Positions 47,037-56,344 of a stretch of 64,000 bases of DNA are shown here, piece by piece. The stretch's first letter is position 1. Every line of letters starts with the position of its first letter. Below the pieces are notes generated by a model. It saw only the letters and a program-made list of their open reading frames with translations, was not told the origin of the DNA and did not search any database. A program made the translations under genes and the position numbers. The DNA comes from an uncultured Flavobacteriaceae bacterium (GTDB lineage: Bacteria > Bacteroidota > Bacteroidia > Flavobacteriales > Flavobacteriaceae): the NCBI GenBank assembly GCA_947493535.1, contig CANLRK010000003.1:248001-312000 (forward strand), written 5' to 3'.

Positions 47037-48992
47037 TTAGTTATGAACCATTACTTTTTTACTTATTTCAAAATCTTGATCAGTAACTACTTTTGTTACA
47101 TACATTCCTGAACTTAAAGTGTTTGTTGGGAAAGTATAAACTTCGTTGTTACCTAAATTTTGCTTATTGTAAATTACTTTACCTGTTACGTCATACATAG
47201 TGAATGATTTTACAATGTATGCTTTAGGATTTTTAATAGTCAACATGCTATTTGTATTGTTTTGATAAACATTAAAAGAACTTGTAACAGCTTCTTCAGT
47301 GTTAATAATTTCTTCTAATTCTTCACTAGCACGATCTTTAAACACAATGTCAAATCTGTCATTGTGTTCACCAGCATCTAATGTTACTTCATAAACACCG
47401 TTTCTGATGTCAGTATAAGTATCATTTTGTTTATCGTGGATGAAAACATCTACATTATCTGAAACATTTTCAAGACTATTTATTGTTATACTATACTTAC
47501 TAGCATTGTTTTGTGCAACTACTCCAAAAGGAACTTTAGCGTCTGCATTATAAGCTATTGATTTTATAGATAATTTATCGTCTTCACCAGTCATTAAGTA
47601 AGTATCTGTAGCTAATTTTTGAGCCATTCTACCATCAAAACCTGGTTTGAATTCTGTTTCGCTACCGTTTGCTCTAAATGCGATTAAATTTTCTCTTACA
47701 TAAGTATCGTTAATGGTAGTATGAATTCTTATTTCTGGCACTATAGTAGGATTGTTAACAATATCCATATAGTCTAACCCATTGTGAGACATTGCAATAG
47801 TCTGATTATCTGCATTACTTTCATTAGAACTCGCAGTTCTGTTAAAGATTGCACCATCACCACCTCCTGCGTTATTATCTTGTTTTAAATATACACGCAT
47901 TGAGTTGTCAACGGTTACATTACCACCTGCATTACCATTAATATTTCTCACCATAAAACCTTGTCCGATAGCAGCATATCTTCTTGCATGGTTTGGTCCA
48001 TAATTAGTACTAAACGCTACTCCACCACCGTTGTTCGAACCAGTTCCACCACCGTTTCCGTTGATGTGAAAGCGCTTAAAAGTAGCTCTAACATAAGATC
48101 CATCATCGTTTAAATCTGTTAAATCACCCGGAATGTATTCTGCATAACCACCTTCGTAGTCTTCCATATAGTGTGATGTTACTCCATTGTCTTCCCAAAA
48201 ATAGATAGCTTGTTCTAAAAATGTGTTTCTATTATGTCCAACTGGATTAGAAGGATCAACGAATAATAACTTTAAATCCATAGAAGATGGATATGGGTTA
48301 CCCATTAATGATTCTACTTGACTTGGTTGTAAACCATCGTAGTCAACCTGAGCTGTAGTTCCTGACCATACACAAGGAACTGTCATAGTTCCAGTATTTG
48401 GACGACCTCTGAAATCTAATGTGTTACCAGATAAAGGTGTAGATCCAGGTGTTCCTTTCATGGTATAACCATAACCTGGTTCAACAAAACTATCACTATG
48501 TACTTCTTCCCATTGCCAGTAACTGTAAGCGTTAATGGTTTTGTAAATCCAATAAGATGATAATAACGCTAACGTACTATCGTATATTGTTGAAGTTGTT
48601 GGGTATTGAGCCGAAGTAATCTCATTAATAGCTGTACTGGCTGGTCTATGGAAATTAGTTACATCAAAATCTAAGTTACCTCTTGCTGTTCCGTCTACGG
48701 CTACACCTACTGGTGAACACCAATATGAATATTCATAAATACCACCTGTTTGTTCTTGGTATACGGATAATTCTCCCAAGTCAGAATTTTTGATATCAAC
48801 ATTTTGGATTAATTGAGCATCATCACGTAAGTATATATTTGAATCTGCTGCTTCTAAACGAATATCATCATTTACAAACACTACTTCATCTTGAACATAC
48901 ATGTAACTCGTTGGAGAAACATATAAATCTTGAGCTAAAGCTATTGTGCTGACACCCAAAATTGCTGCTATTGTTAATGTAATTTTTTTCAT
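47037..48992 (-). CDS. Secreted protein with T9SS type A sorting domain
   Basis: Signal peptide MKKITLTIAAILGVSTIALAQ; C-terminal FNVYQNNTNSMLTIKNP...TLSSGMYVTKVVTDQDFEISKKVMVHN. Confidence 0.85.
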   Translation of the reverse strand: MKKITLTIAAILGVSTIALAQDLYVSPTSYMYVQDEVVFVNDDIRLEAADSNIYLRDDAQLIQNVDIKNSDLGELSVYQEQTGGIYEYSYWCSPVGVAVDGTARGNLDFDVTNFHRPASTAINEITSAQYPTTSTIYDSTLALLSSYWIYKTINAYSYWQWEEVHSDSFVEPGYGYTMKGTPGSTPLSGNTLDFRGRPNTGTMTVPCVWSGTTAQVDYDGLQPSQVESLMGNPYPSSMDLKLLFVDPSNPVGHNRNTFLEQAIYFWEDNGVTSHYMEDYEGGYAEYIPGDLTDLNDDGSYVRATFKRFHINGNGGGTGSNNGGGVAFSTNYGPNHARRYAAIGQGFMVRNINGNAGGNVTVDNSMRVYLKQDNNAGGGDGAIFNRTASSNESNADNQTIAMSHNGLDYMDIVNNPTIVPEIRIHTTINDTYVRENLIAFRANGSETEFKPGFDGRMAQKLATDTYLMTGEDDKLSIKSIAYNADAKVPFGVVAQNNASKYSITINSLENVSDNVDVFIHDKQNDTYTDIRNGVYEVTLDAGEHNDRFDIVFKDRASEELEEIINTEEAVTSSFNVYQNNTNSMLTIKNPKAYIVKSFTMYDVTGKVIYNKQNLGNNEVYTFPTNTLSSGMYVTKVVTDQDFEISKKVMVHN

Positions 48993-49123
48993 ACTATTAT
49001 GGTTTGGTGCTAAAATATATAATTGCTACTTAAATATAAACTTTATTTATTCCAATTTATTAACAACCAGAGGTTTTTTCTTTATAAAGTATATATTTTT
49101 CGATGAAATGCATGTTTCTTCTT

Positions 49124-50038
49124 CTAGTTAAAGTCAACAGGGTAGCTGTAATCACTTATTGTTGTGTTAATTGTCCCCATAAAATAACTTTCGTTAATAA
49201 GTTCTTCGTTGGTGTTACTGTTTATTAATACCATGTTTTCAATTACTATACTACAACTATATTCTTGTGTTTTTGTGTGATCGTTGTATTCATCGATAGT
49301 ATTTGAAGTTGTGCTGTTATTGTTTAAATAATCAGGGCCAATTGCTGGATCAGAAATATCGTTAGCGGGGTTTAAATCTAAATTACTATCTTCATAACGG
49401 GTAATGATCCCATCGTTATCATCATCGTTATCTAAGTAATTTGGAATTCCATCATTGTCAGTATCTAAAGCGTCTGCAATATCATCGTCATTATTAGGGT
49501 CTGGTTGTTCGTTAATAGTAGGTACATTGTCTCCGTCATCATCACTGTCTAGGTAGTTAGGGATACCATCGTTATCAGTGTCTGTCGGGTTTGTGCTAGG
49601 ATCGTTGTCTCCGTCGATGTTTTCATCTTCAAAATTAGCAGGCACTCCATCATTATCGTCTTCAGTTAACTCGGTAATAAAATTTACTTCGCCATTTGTG
49701 GCAAATGAATTACTTGTTATTGTGGGAGACGATGGGGGTAGCGAATTGCAAAATATATTTGAGGGATCACCACTATAAGTTCTGTAGTTAAAAGTGTTAG
49801 TGCTAGAAAGCGCTGTGTTAAATAAGCCTTCAGTAATAAAATAATCTTGATTGTTTATAGGGAGTTTTATTGATAAAGATTCATAGGGTGATGTTTTGAT
49901 GCTGTAAACAATCAAATCGTCACTTCCGGTACAATACTCTAATGCTTGGGGGAAATCTAATTCACTTACAAAAATATCACCATCATTACATGAAAACAGT
50001 GTAAGTAGCATAAAGGTTATAAGTACTTTTTTGTACAT
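49124..50038 (-). CDS. Lipoprotein with thrombospondin type 3-like Ca2+-binding repeats
   Basis: Lipobox LLTLFSC; DTDNDGIPNYLDSDDDGD and DTDNDGIPNYLDNDDDND repeats. Confidence 0.75.
   Translation of the reverse strand: MYKKVLITFMLLTLFSCNDGDIFVSELDFPQALEYCTGSDDLIVYSIKTSPYESLSIKLPINNQDYFITEGLFNTALSSTNTFNYRTYSGDPSNIFCNSLPPSSPTITSNSFATNGEVNFITELTEDDNDGVPANFEDENIDGDNDPSTNPTDTDNDGIPNYLDSDDDGDNVPTINEQPDPNNDDDIADALDTDNDGIPNYLDNDDDNDGIITRYEDSNLDLNPANDISDPAIGPDYLNNNSTTSNTIDEYNDHTKTQEYSCSIVIENMVLINSNTNEELINESYFMGTINTTISDYSYPVDFN
49415..49605 (-). repeat. Degenerate in-gene tandem repeats encoding DTDNDGIPNYLD units
   Basis: tcatcatcgttatctaagtaatttggaattccatcattgtcagtatct vs tcatcatcactgtctaggtagttagggataccatcgttatcagtgtct. 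Confidence 0.75.
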
Positions 50039-50147
50039 AATATTGAGGTTTTTTAACGAAGCTACAAATTAACGAATATTTGTTGATAATTGTTTTAATT
50101 TGAATTAATTTTACACGCCTTTTGTAATAACTTAAATACCGAATTAC

Positions 50148-51293
50148 GTGAAAAAAGTATATTTTGATAGTGCTGCAACTACTTGTGTGAGTGAGGATGT
50201 AGTGCAAGCAATGACTGATTGTTTGTTAAACGATTATGGTAACCCTTCCTCTACCCATGGTTTTGGAAGAAGTGCTAAGTCGTTAATAGAACAAACACGA
50301 AAAAACATAGCTAAGCAACTAAACGTTACTCCTGCAGAAATTATTTTTACTTCAGGAGGTACTGAGGCAGATAACTTTGTTTTGAATTCAGCGGTAAGAG
50401 ATTTAGGGGTAAAACGTATAATTACTTCTAAAATTGAGCACCATGCTATTGGTCATGCTTGTGATGCATTGCAGCAGTGTTTTAACACGGTAATTGATTA
50501 TGTTGATTTGGATGAAAAAGGAGGGGTGCAACTAGAAAGTTTAAGAGAATTACTTTCTCATGACAAAGGGAAAACATTAGTAAGCTTAATGCATGTAAAT
50601 AATGAACTTGGAAATATTTTAGATATAGAGGCGGTTGCAAAAATGTGTAAGGAGCATGAGGCATTATTCCATAGTGATACAGTACAATCTATTGGGCATT
50701 ATAATGTGGATTTGAGTAAAATAGGAGTTGATTTTTGTGCGGTTAGCGCACATAAATTTCATGGACCTAAAGGAGTTGGATTTGCTTTTATGCGTAAAAA
50801 TAGCGGATTAAATTCATTGATATTTGGTGGAGGACAAGAGCGTGGTTATAGGGCGGGAACCGAATCAGTGCATAATATTGTTGGTTTAGATGTTGCTTAT
50901 AAAAATGTATACGATAATCTTGAAAAGGATAGTGCTTATATAAAAGGTTTGAAACAATATTTTATTGAAAAAATTACAAAGGAAATCCCGGACATTAAAT
51001 TCAATGGATGGTCTGGAGATATGGAAAAAAGCACTTATACTTTGGTGAATGTTTTGTTGCCAGTAACTGCTCAAAAAGCATTAATTGTTCTGTTTCAATT
51101 AGATTTAAAAGGAATAGCTTGTTCTAAAGGAAGCGCTTGTCAAAGTGGGAGTGCTAAAGGTTCACATGTATTATCAGAAATACTTCATGGAGACGATATG
51201 CAAAAACCATCGTTGCGCTTTTCTTTTTCAAAATATAATACAAAAGAAGAGATTGATTATGTAATAGATGTGCTTAAAGAGTTTGTTGCTTAA
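50148..51293 (+). CDS. Cysteine desulfurase (NifS/IscS-like)
   Basis: VYFDSAATTCVSEDV, NPSSTHGFGR, TSGGTEADNFVL, SAHKFHGPKGVGF, CSKGSACQSGSAKGSHVL. Confidence 0.95.
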   Translation: MKKVYFDSAATTCVSEDVVQAMTDCLLNDYGNPSSTHGFGRSAKSLIEQTRKNIAKQLNVTPAEIIFTSGGTEADNFVLNSAVRDLGVKRIITSKIEHHAIGHACDALQQCFNTVIDYVDLDEKGGVQLESLRELLSHDKGKTLVSLMHVNNELGNILDIEAVAKMCKEHEALFHSDTVQSIGHYNVDLSKIGVDFCAVSAHKFHGPKGVGFAFMRKNSGLNSLIFGGGQERGYRAGTESVHNIVGLDVAYKNVYDNLEKDSAYIKGLKQYFIEKITKEIPDIKFNGWSGDMEKSTYTLVNVLLPVTAQKALIVLFQLDLKGIACSKGSACQSGSAKGSHVLSEILHGDDMQKPSLRFSFSKYNTKEEIDYVIDVLKEFVA

Positions 51294-51312
51294 TAGTGTG
51301 TTCGTTTTAACA

Positions 51313-51351
51313 TAAAAAAAAGCCTGTTTTTAAAAACAGGCTTTTTTTTAT
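51313..51351. terminator. Bidirectional terminator
   Basis: aaaaaaaagcctgttttt-aaaaacaggcttttttt. Confidence 0.85.
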
Positions 51352-51370
51352 GTTAAAGTGTGAGTGAGAT

Positions 51371-51721
51371 TTATCCTCTTTTTTCTTTAATTCTTGCTTT
51401 CTTACCAGTAAGACCTCTAAAGTAAAAGATTCTAGCTCTACGCACAGCTCCTCTTTTGTTAACTTCAATTTTTTGTAAAGCAGGCATGTTGATAGGGAAA
51501 ATTCTTTCTACACCAACAGTTCCTGACATTTTACGGATTGTAAAAGTTTCTGAAGAACCACTACCTCTTTTTTGAATAACTACTCCTCTAAAAAACTGAG
51601 TTCTTGTTTTGTTACCTTCTTTAATTTCGTAGTAAACAGTAATAGTGTCTCCCGCGCTAAATGCTGGAAAATCCTTTTTTGCTACGAATTCGTCTTGTAC
51701 GTACTTAACTAAAGCTTCCAT
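51371..51721 (-). CDS. rplS: 50S ribosomal protein L19
   Basis: FPAFSAGDTITVYYEIKEGNKTRTQFFRGVVIQKRGSGSSETFTIRKMSGTVGVERIFPI. Confidence 0.97.
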   Translation of the reverse strand: MEALVKYVQDEFVAKKDFPAFSAGDTITVYYEIKEGNKTRTQFFRGVVIQKRGSGSSETFTIRKMSGTVGVERIFPINMPALQKIEVNKRGAVRRARIFYFRGLTGKKARIKEKRG

Positions 51722-51793
51722 TGTATTTGTTTATAAAAGTTATTTTAAAGCAACATGCACGATTATCGCCAGAGGTTAGTTTAAATTTGACTG

Positions 51794-51823
51794 CAAAATT
51801 AGTTAATAAAAATGAATTATCAA
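51794..51823 (-). promoter_or_regulatory. Promoter TTG-N19-TAATTTTG (minus strand) for rplS
   Basis: CAAAATTA at 51794-51801 and CAA at 51821 on + strand. Confidence 0.6.
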
Positions 51824-51848
51824 TTAAATTAAAGTTCTTTTTGAAATA

Positions 51849-52526
51849 TTATTTATCAAAAAGATCTGGGCGACGTTCTTTGGTGCGTTTGTATGCTTCG
51901 TTTTCACGCCATTCTTCAATTTTAGGAAAATTACCAGACAAAAGAATTTCAGGTACTTTTTTACCTTTATAATCTGCGGGTCTAGTATAGACTGGTGGTG
52001 CTAGTAAGTTATCTTGAAAAGAATCAGTTAATGCAGAGGTTTCATTGTTGAGAACACCAGGGATTAAGCGGATAACAGCATCACATAACACATTTGCGGC
52101 CAACTCCCCTCCAGATAGAACAAAATCTCCTATCGATATTTCACGAGTAATGAATAAGTCTCTCACTCGTTGATCAACACCTTTATAGTGACCACATAGA
52201 ATAATAATGTTTTCTTTTAACGATAATTCATTGGCAATACCTTGGTTTAAGGTGTTGCCATCTGGGGTCATATAAATAACTTCGTCGTAATTGCGTTTAG
52301 CTTTTAAGGCACTGATACAACGGTCAATTGGCTCAATCATCATCACCATGCCAGCTCCGCCACCAAATTGATAGTCATCTATACTTCGTTGTTTGTTAAT
52401 GCTATAATCTCTTAAATTGTGAAAATGAACTTCCACAATTTTTTTGTCAATAGCGCGCTTGAGTATGGAGTCGTTAAACGGACTCTGCATTAATTCTGGT
52501 AATACGGTAATGATATCAATCCTCAT
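51849..52526 (-). CDS. trmD: tRNA (guanine-N1)-methyltransferase
   Basis: [63 protein letters not shown]. Confidence 0.97.
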   Translation of the reverse strand: MRIDIITVLPELMQSPFNDSILKRAIDKKIVEVHFHNLRDYSINKQRSIDDYQFGGGAGMVMMIEPIDRCISALKAKRNYDEVIYMTPDGNTLNQGIANELSLKENIIILCGHYKGVDQRVRDLFITREISIGDFVLSGGELAANVLCDAVIRLIPGVLNNETSALTDSFQDNLLAPPVYTRPADYKGKKVPEILLSGNFPKIEEWRENEAYKRTKERRPDLFDK

Positions 52527-52535
52527 ACCAATAAT

Positions 52536-53129
52536 TTAGCTTCTGTTTTTGTTTAATTCGTCTTGTAATTTGCGCATCACTTTTTGTTCGCGCTCTAAAG
52601 CTATTTTTCGATGCTCTTCAAATTCTTTTTCAATATCAATCAACTGTGTTTTTACTAGTTGTGTGGTTGTATTACTGTTTTTGAATTTGTATATAAAAAA
52701 TACAAGGAGTAATGCTAGAATTGATGCGACAGCCCAAAATATATTTTTGAAATCAGATTTTTTAAAATCAGCTCCTAAAAATGAAATGTGCTCTTTGTCT
52801 GAGTTGATTTGTGTAATAGTGGTGTTTAGTTCGCTTATTTTGTTTTCCAGTTTATTGGTGTTGGTTTTCTGGTTTTTAATAGTTTCAGACAATTGATTGA
52901 CAATTGTTTTTTGTTTGTTAACAGAGTCTAAAACTTGTTTTTTTAACGTGTTTAACCAACTTTTTTTAACGACTTTAAATTCTTGATAGTTATTTGATTT
53001 TGTAATTACGTAATCAAATTTATCGTTTATACTACCATTGGTAAGCGATAGTTTGTTTTCAGTTTCCTGAGCAAAACTGCAGGTTATACTTATTGAAAGT
53101 GTTGCTAAAAAAATGATAAACTGTTTCAT
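52536..53129 (-). CDS. Exported coiled-coil protein with one internal TM segment, unknown function
   Basis: Signal peptide ..SISITCSFAQ; coiled coil; NIFWAVASILALLLVFFIYKF; charged C-terminal helix. Confidence 0.75.
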   Translation of the reverse strand: MKQFIIFLATLSISITCSFAQETENKLSLTNGSINDKFDYVITKSNNYQEFKVVKKSWLNTLKKQVLDSVNKQKTIVNQLSETIKNQKTNTNKLENKISELNTTITQINSDKEHISFLGADFKKSDFKNIFWAVASILALLLVFFIYKFKNSNTTTQLVKTQLIDIEKEFEEHRKIALEREQKVMRKLQDELNKNRS

Positions 53130-53144
53130 GATATATAGTTTTGA

Positions 53145-53179
53145 TAAAAAATCCGTGTTATTTAAACACGGATTTTTTG
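53145..53179 (-). terminator. Intrinsic terminator of the GAPDH gene
   Basis: aaaaaatccgtgtt-attt-aaacacggatttttt. Confidence 0.85.
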
Positions 53180-53211
53180 TAATTATTGTATGTTATTCGG
53201 TGTAAAAAATC

Positions 53212-54660
53212 TTAGTAATAACTATATCTTCTAACTTTTGAGATGTATTTTGCTAAACGAATAACCTGATGAGAATAACCGTATTCATTGTCATACCATA
53301 CGTATAGTACTACATTTTTTCCGTTGCTTCTTACTATGGTTGCTTTGCTATCATATATTGATGGAGCTGAAGAGCCTACAATATCTGAAGATACTAACTC
53401 GTTGTCAAGTGAGTATTTAATTTGTTCTACTAAATCACCTTCTAATGCATATTTTTTAAGTATTGCATTAAGTCCATCAATTGAAGTGGCATTTTCAACC
53501 TCTAAATTTAAAATCGCTAAAGATCCGTTTGGTACAGGGACTCTAATTGCGTTAGAAGTTAGTTTTCCTTCTAATGATGGGAGTGCTTTTGAAGCTGCTT
53601 GACCAGCACCTGTTTCAGTAATAACCATATTTAAAGCTGCGGCTCTACCACGTCGGTATTTTTTATGGAAATTGTCTACTAAGTTTTGATCGTTAGTATA
53701 AGCGTGAATAGTTTCAAGGTGTCCGTGTACAATTCCCAAACTATCTTCAATTGCTTTTAAAACAGGTGTTATCGCATTTGTTGTACATGAAGCAGCTGAG
53801 AAGATATCGATTTTATCTGGGTCGTTATCTAAATGGTTTACTCCGTGTACGATATTAGGAATTCCTTTTCCAGGTGCGGTAAGTAATACTTTGTCCGCTC
53901 CTTTAGAAGCGAGTAATCTACTTAGAGCTTCTTTGTCTCTAAATGCACCTGTGTTATCAATTACTAATGCGTTATTAATGCCGTATGTTGTATAGTCAAT
54001 GTCTTCAGGAGCGTTTGCGCTAATCATTTTTACAGTAGTTCCGTTAATGATTAGCGAACAGTTTTCTACATCGGTAGTTACCGTTCCAGCAAAATCACCA
54101 TGAACTGAATCTTGACGTAAAAGAGAAGCTCTTTTTTCTAACACAGTTGCGTCAATTTTTCCACGAGTTACAATTGCTCTTAGGCGCATTTGTTCACCTT
54201 TAGCGGTTTTGCTCATTAACTCACGTGCTAGTAAACGACCAATTCTACCAAAACCATATAATACAACATCTTTAGGTTGTATGTTATCAGATTGGTTAGC
54301 GTCTTTTAATTTGTCTGAAACAAAAGATACCGCGTCATTGTAATTTTCGTCTTCTAAATGATATTCATAAGTTAATTTACCAATATCTAACTTTGATGGA
54401 GGTAAATCAATGCTGTTAATTGCCTTTGCAATTTCTACAGAATCAAAAATAGATATTGGTTTTTGTACAAATTCTCCTGCATATTCATGTAGGTTTAAAA
54501 TGTCGCTAACATTTTTATCTATTAATTGGTTTCTGAATAGTACTAATTCAATTGATTTATCGTACCATAAATCACTAACTACTTTAATAAAATCTACACA
54601 AGCTCTTCTTCTGTCTGCTTGAAAAGCTAGCTCTTTTTCGTAAGTGTCGTTTGCAATCAT
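53212..54660 (-). CDS. Glyceraldehyde-3-phosphate dehydrogenase, long form with ~130-aa N-terminal extension
   Basis: VVLYGFGRIGRLLARELM, SAASCTTNAITPVLKAIED, HAYTNDQNLVDNFHKKYRRGRAAALNMVITETGA, WYDNEYGYSHQVI. Confidence 0.95.
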   Translation of the reverse strand: MIANDTYEKELAFQADRRRACVDFIKVVSDLWYDKSIELVLFRNQLIDKNVSDILNLHEYAGEFVQKPISIFDSVEIAKAINSIDLPPSKLDIGKLTYEYHLEDENYNDAVSFVSDKLKDANQSDNIQPKDVVLYGFGRIGRLLARELMSKTAKGEQMRLRAIVTRGKIDATVLEKRASLLRQDSVHGDFAGTVTTDVENCSLIINGTTVKMISANAPEDIDYTTYGINNALVIDNTGAFRDKEALSRLLASKGADKVLLTAPGKGIPNIVHGVNHLDNDPDKIDIFSAASCTTNAITPVLKAIEDSLGIVHGHLETIHAYTNDQNLVDNFHKKYRRGRAAALNMVITETGAGQAASKALPSLEGKLTSNAIRVPVPNGSLAILNLEVENATSIDGLNAILKKYALEGDLVEQIKYSLDNELVSSDIVGSSAPSIYDSKATIVRSNGKNVVLYVWYDNEYGYSHQVIRLAKYISKVRRYSYY

Positions 54661-54688
54661 TAATTGTGTTGTTTGATTTTTGAAAGCG

Positions 54689-54696
54689 CAAAATTA
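54689..54696 (-). promoter_or_regulatory. -7 box TAATTTTG (minus strand) upstream of the GAPDH gene
   Basis: CAAAATTA on + strand. Confidence 0.5.
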
Positions 54697-54705
54697 CTAA
54701 TTATA

Positions 54706-54739
54706 ACTAAAAAAAACGCTCGAATAGAGCGTTTTTTTT
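54706..54739 (-). terminator. Intrinsic terminator of the Do-like protease gene
   Basis: aaaaaaaacgctc-gaata-gagcgtttttttt. Confidence 0.85.
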
Positions 54740-54757
54740 AGTTGACAGGTTTCTTTT

Positions 54758-56155
54758 TTATCTCAACCACCAATTTTTAGCAACACCATTTTTATAAACT
54801 ACTTCAATATTGTATAAGTTGTTGATATCTAAACTCTTTAAGTTGGCTAAATCATCAATGCTTTCAATTTCTGTTTCGTTTATTTGTGTGATAATGCAGT
54901 CTTTGGTGATGTGTAGTTTTCTCTCTAGAAAATCACTATTGTTATTTACTACTTTAACTCCGCTTTTAATCTCAAATTGTTCTTTGTCATTTTGTGACAG
55001 GTTTTTTAATTCAAGCTGAAAAGCTTTTTGAGTTAATACACTTTTGTCAGAAAGTTTTACAGTAATAGTTTTAGTTTTTCCTTTACGTAATACTTCTACT
55101 TGTATTGTGTTGTTAGGTCTTTTTGTACTTAAATAGCCAGTTAAATCTGATGATTTTGCAATAATAGTATTGTCAATTTTTTTAATAATATCGCCAGCTT
55201 TTAATCCTGCTTTTTCTGCTCCAGAGTTCGGTTCTATTTCAGAAATGTAATATCCTTCCGTGTCGTTAAGTTCTAATTTGTTTGCAATTCCATTATTTAA
55301 ACCGAAACCAGAAACTCCTAAAACAGCTTGTTGAACATTACCGTATTCTAAAATATCTTGTACTACTTTTTGAGTAATATTTGAAGGGACAGCAAAGGAG
55401 TATCCTATATATGACCCTGTACGAGATGAGATTGCGGTGTTGATACCGATTAATTCTCCTCTAGTGTTAACTAAAGCTCCGCCGGAGTTTCCTGGGTTTA
55501 CTACGGCATCTGTTTGTAAAAAAGATTGTATGTTTCTATCTCCATCTAAATCTCTTGATTTAGCGCTAATGATACCTGCGGTAACTGTAGAAGTAAGGTT
55601 GTAAGGGTTACCTACCGCTAATACCCATTCTCCTATTTTAATGTTGTTAGAATCTCCAAAAGGGATATAGTCTAACTTATCATCAGCTTCAATTTTAAGT
55701 AAAGCGATATCTGTTTTTTTATCAAAACCAATTACTCGTGCTTTATAAGATTTTTGGTTGTTTAATGTTACTGTTAATTCGTCAGCATTGTCAATAACAT
55801 GATTGTTAGTTACAATGTATCCATCTTCAGAAATTACAACACCAGATCCTGTTGAACCTTTTTGAATTTGCTCTCCTTTTCTGTTATAGTAGTCAAAAAT
55901 ACTTCTAGGTTGTATATAAGTTGTGGTGCTAGTTACGTGAACTACAGCGTGAACTGTTTTTTCTGCTGCTTCTGTAAAATCAGTATTTTCTACAAAGCTA
56001 GATGAGGCGGAAGTGTTTGAAACAGGTATTGTAAAGTTTGTGCTAGTAGGGATAACAGTGTTTATGGTTTCTTTTTCTATATAGGCTTTGTATCCAACTA
56101 AAGTTAAACCGCTACCAAGAATAGAAAAGATAGTAATTTTAAGTATTTCTTTCAT
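54758..56155 (-). CDS. Trypsin-like serine protease, Do/DegP family with PDZ
   Basis: VTNNHVIDNADELTV, TDIALLKIEADD, NPGNSGGALVNTRGELIGINTAI, PDZ EKAGLKAGDIIKKIDN. Confidence 0.95.
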   Translation of the reverse strand: MKEILKITIFSILGSGLTLVGYKAYIEKETINTVIPTSTNFTIPVSNTSASSSFVENTDFTEAAEKTVHAVVHVTSTTTYIQPRSIFDYYNRKGEQIQKGSTGSGVVISEDGYIVTNNHVIDNADELTVTLNNQKSYKARVIGFDKKTDIALLKIEADDKLDYIPFGDSNNIKIGEWVLAVGNPYNLTSTVTAGIISAKSRDLDGDRNIQSFLQTDAVVNPGNSGGALVNTRGELIGINTAISSRTGSYIGYSFAVPSNITQKVVQDILEYGNVQQAVLGVSGFGLNNGIANKLELNDTEGYYISEIEPNSGAEKAGLKAGDIIKKIDNTIIAKSSDLTGYLSTKRPNNTIQVEVLRKGKTKTITVKLSDKSVLTQKAFQLELKNLSQNDKEQFEIKSGVKVVNNNSDFLERKLHITKDCIITQINETEIESIDDLANLKSLDINNLYNIEVVYKNGVAKNWWLR

Positions 56156-56316
56156 GACATCGTATTATTATGTTTTCTAAGGTAAATTTACTTGTTTTTT
56201 GGTTTTATTAATTAGTTTTAACGCTGTATTAACGCATATTAATAAAATATTAACAAATGCTTTAAATTGTAGGCTTTTGCTAGCTCTTTTTTTAGTGGAA
56301 ATGTAATCGTATTGTT

Positions 56317-56324
56317 TACATTTG
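56317..56324 (+). promoter_or_regulatory. -7 box TACATTTG upstream of dapF
   Basis: TAnnTTTG consensus; supports the later start at 56345. Confidence 0.55.
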
Positions 56325-56344
56325 TGGTAATTTTAATTTTATTG

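Noticed and set aside
49415-49605. Repeated short blocks resembling a CRISPR-like array
   Set aside because: They are in-frame degenerate coding repeats for DTDNDGIPNYLD; no uniform repeats, spacers or cas genes.
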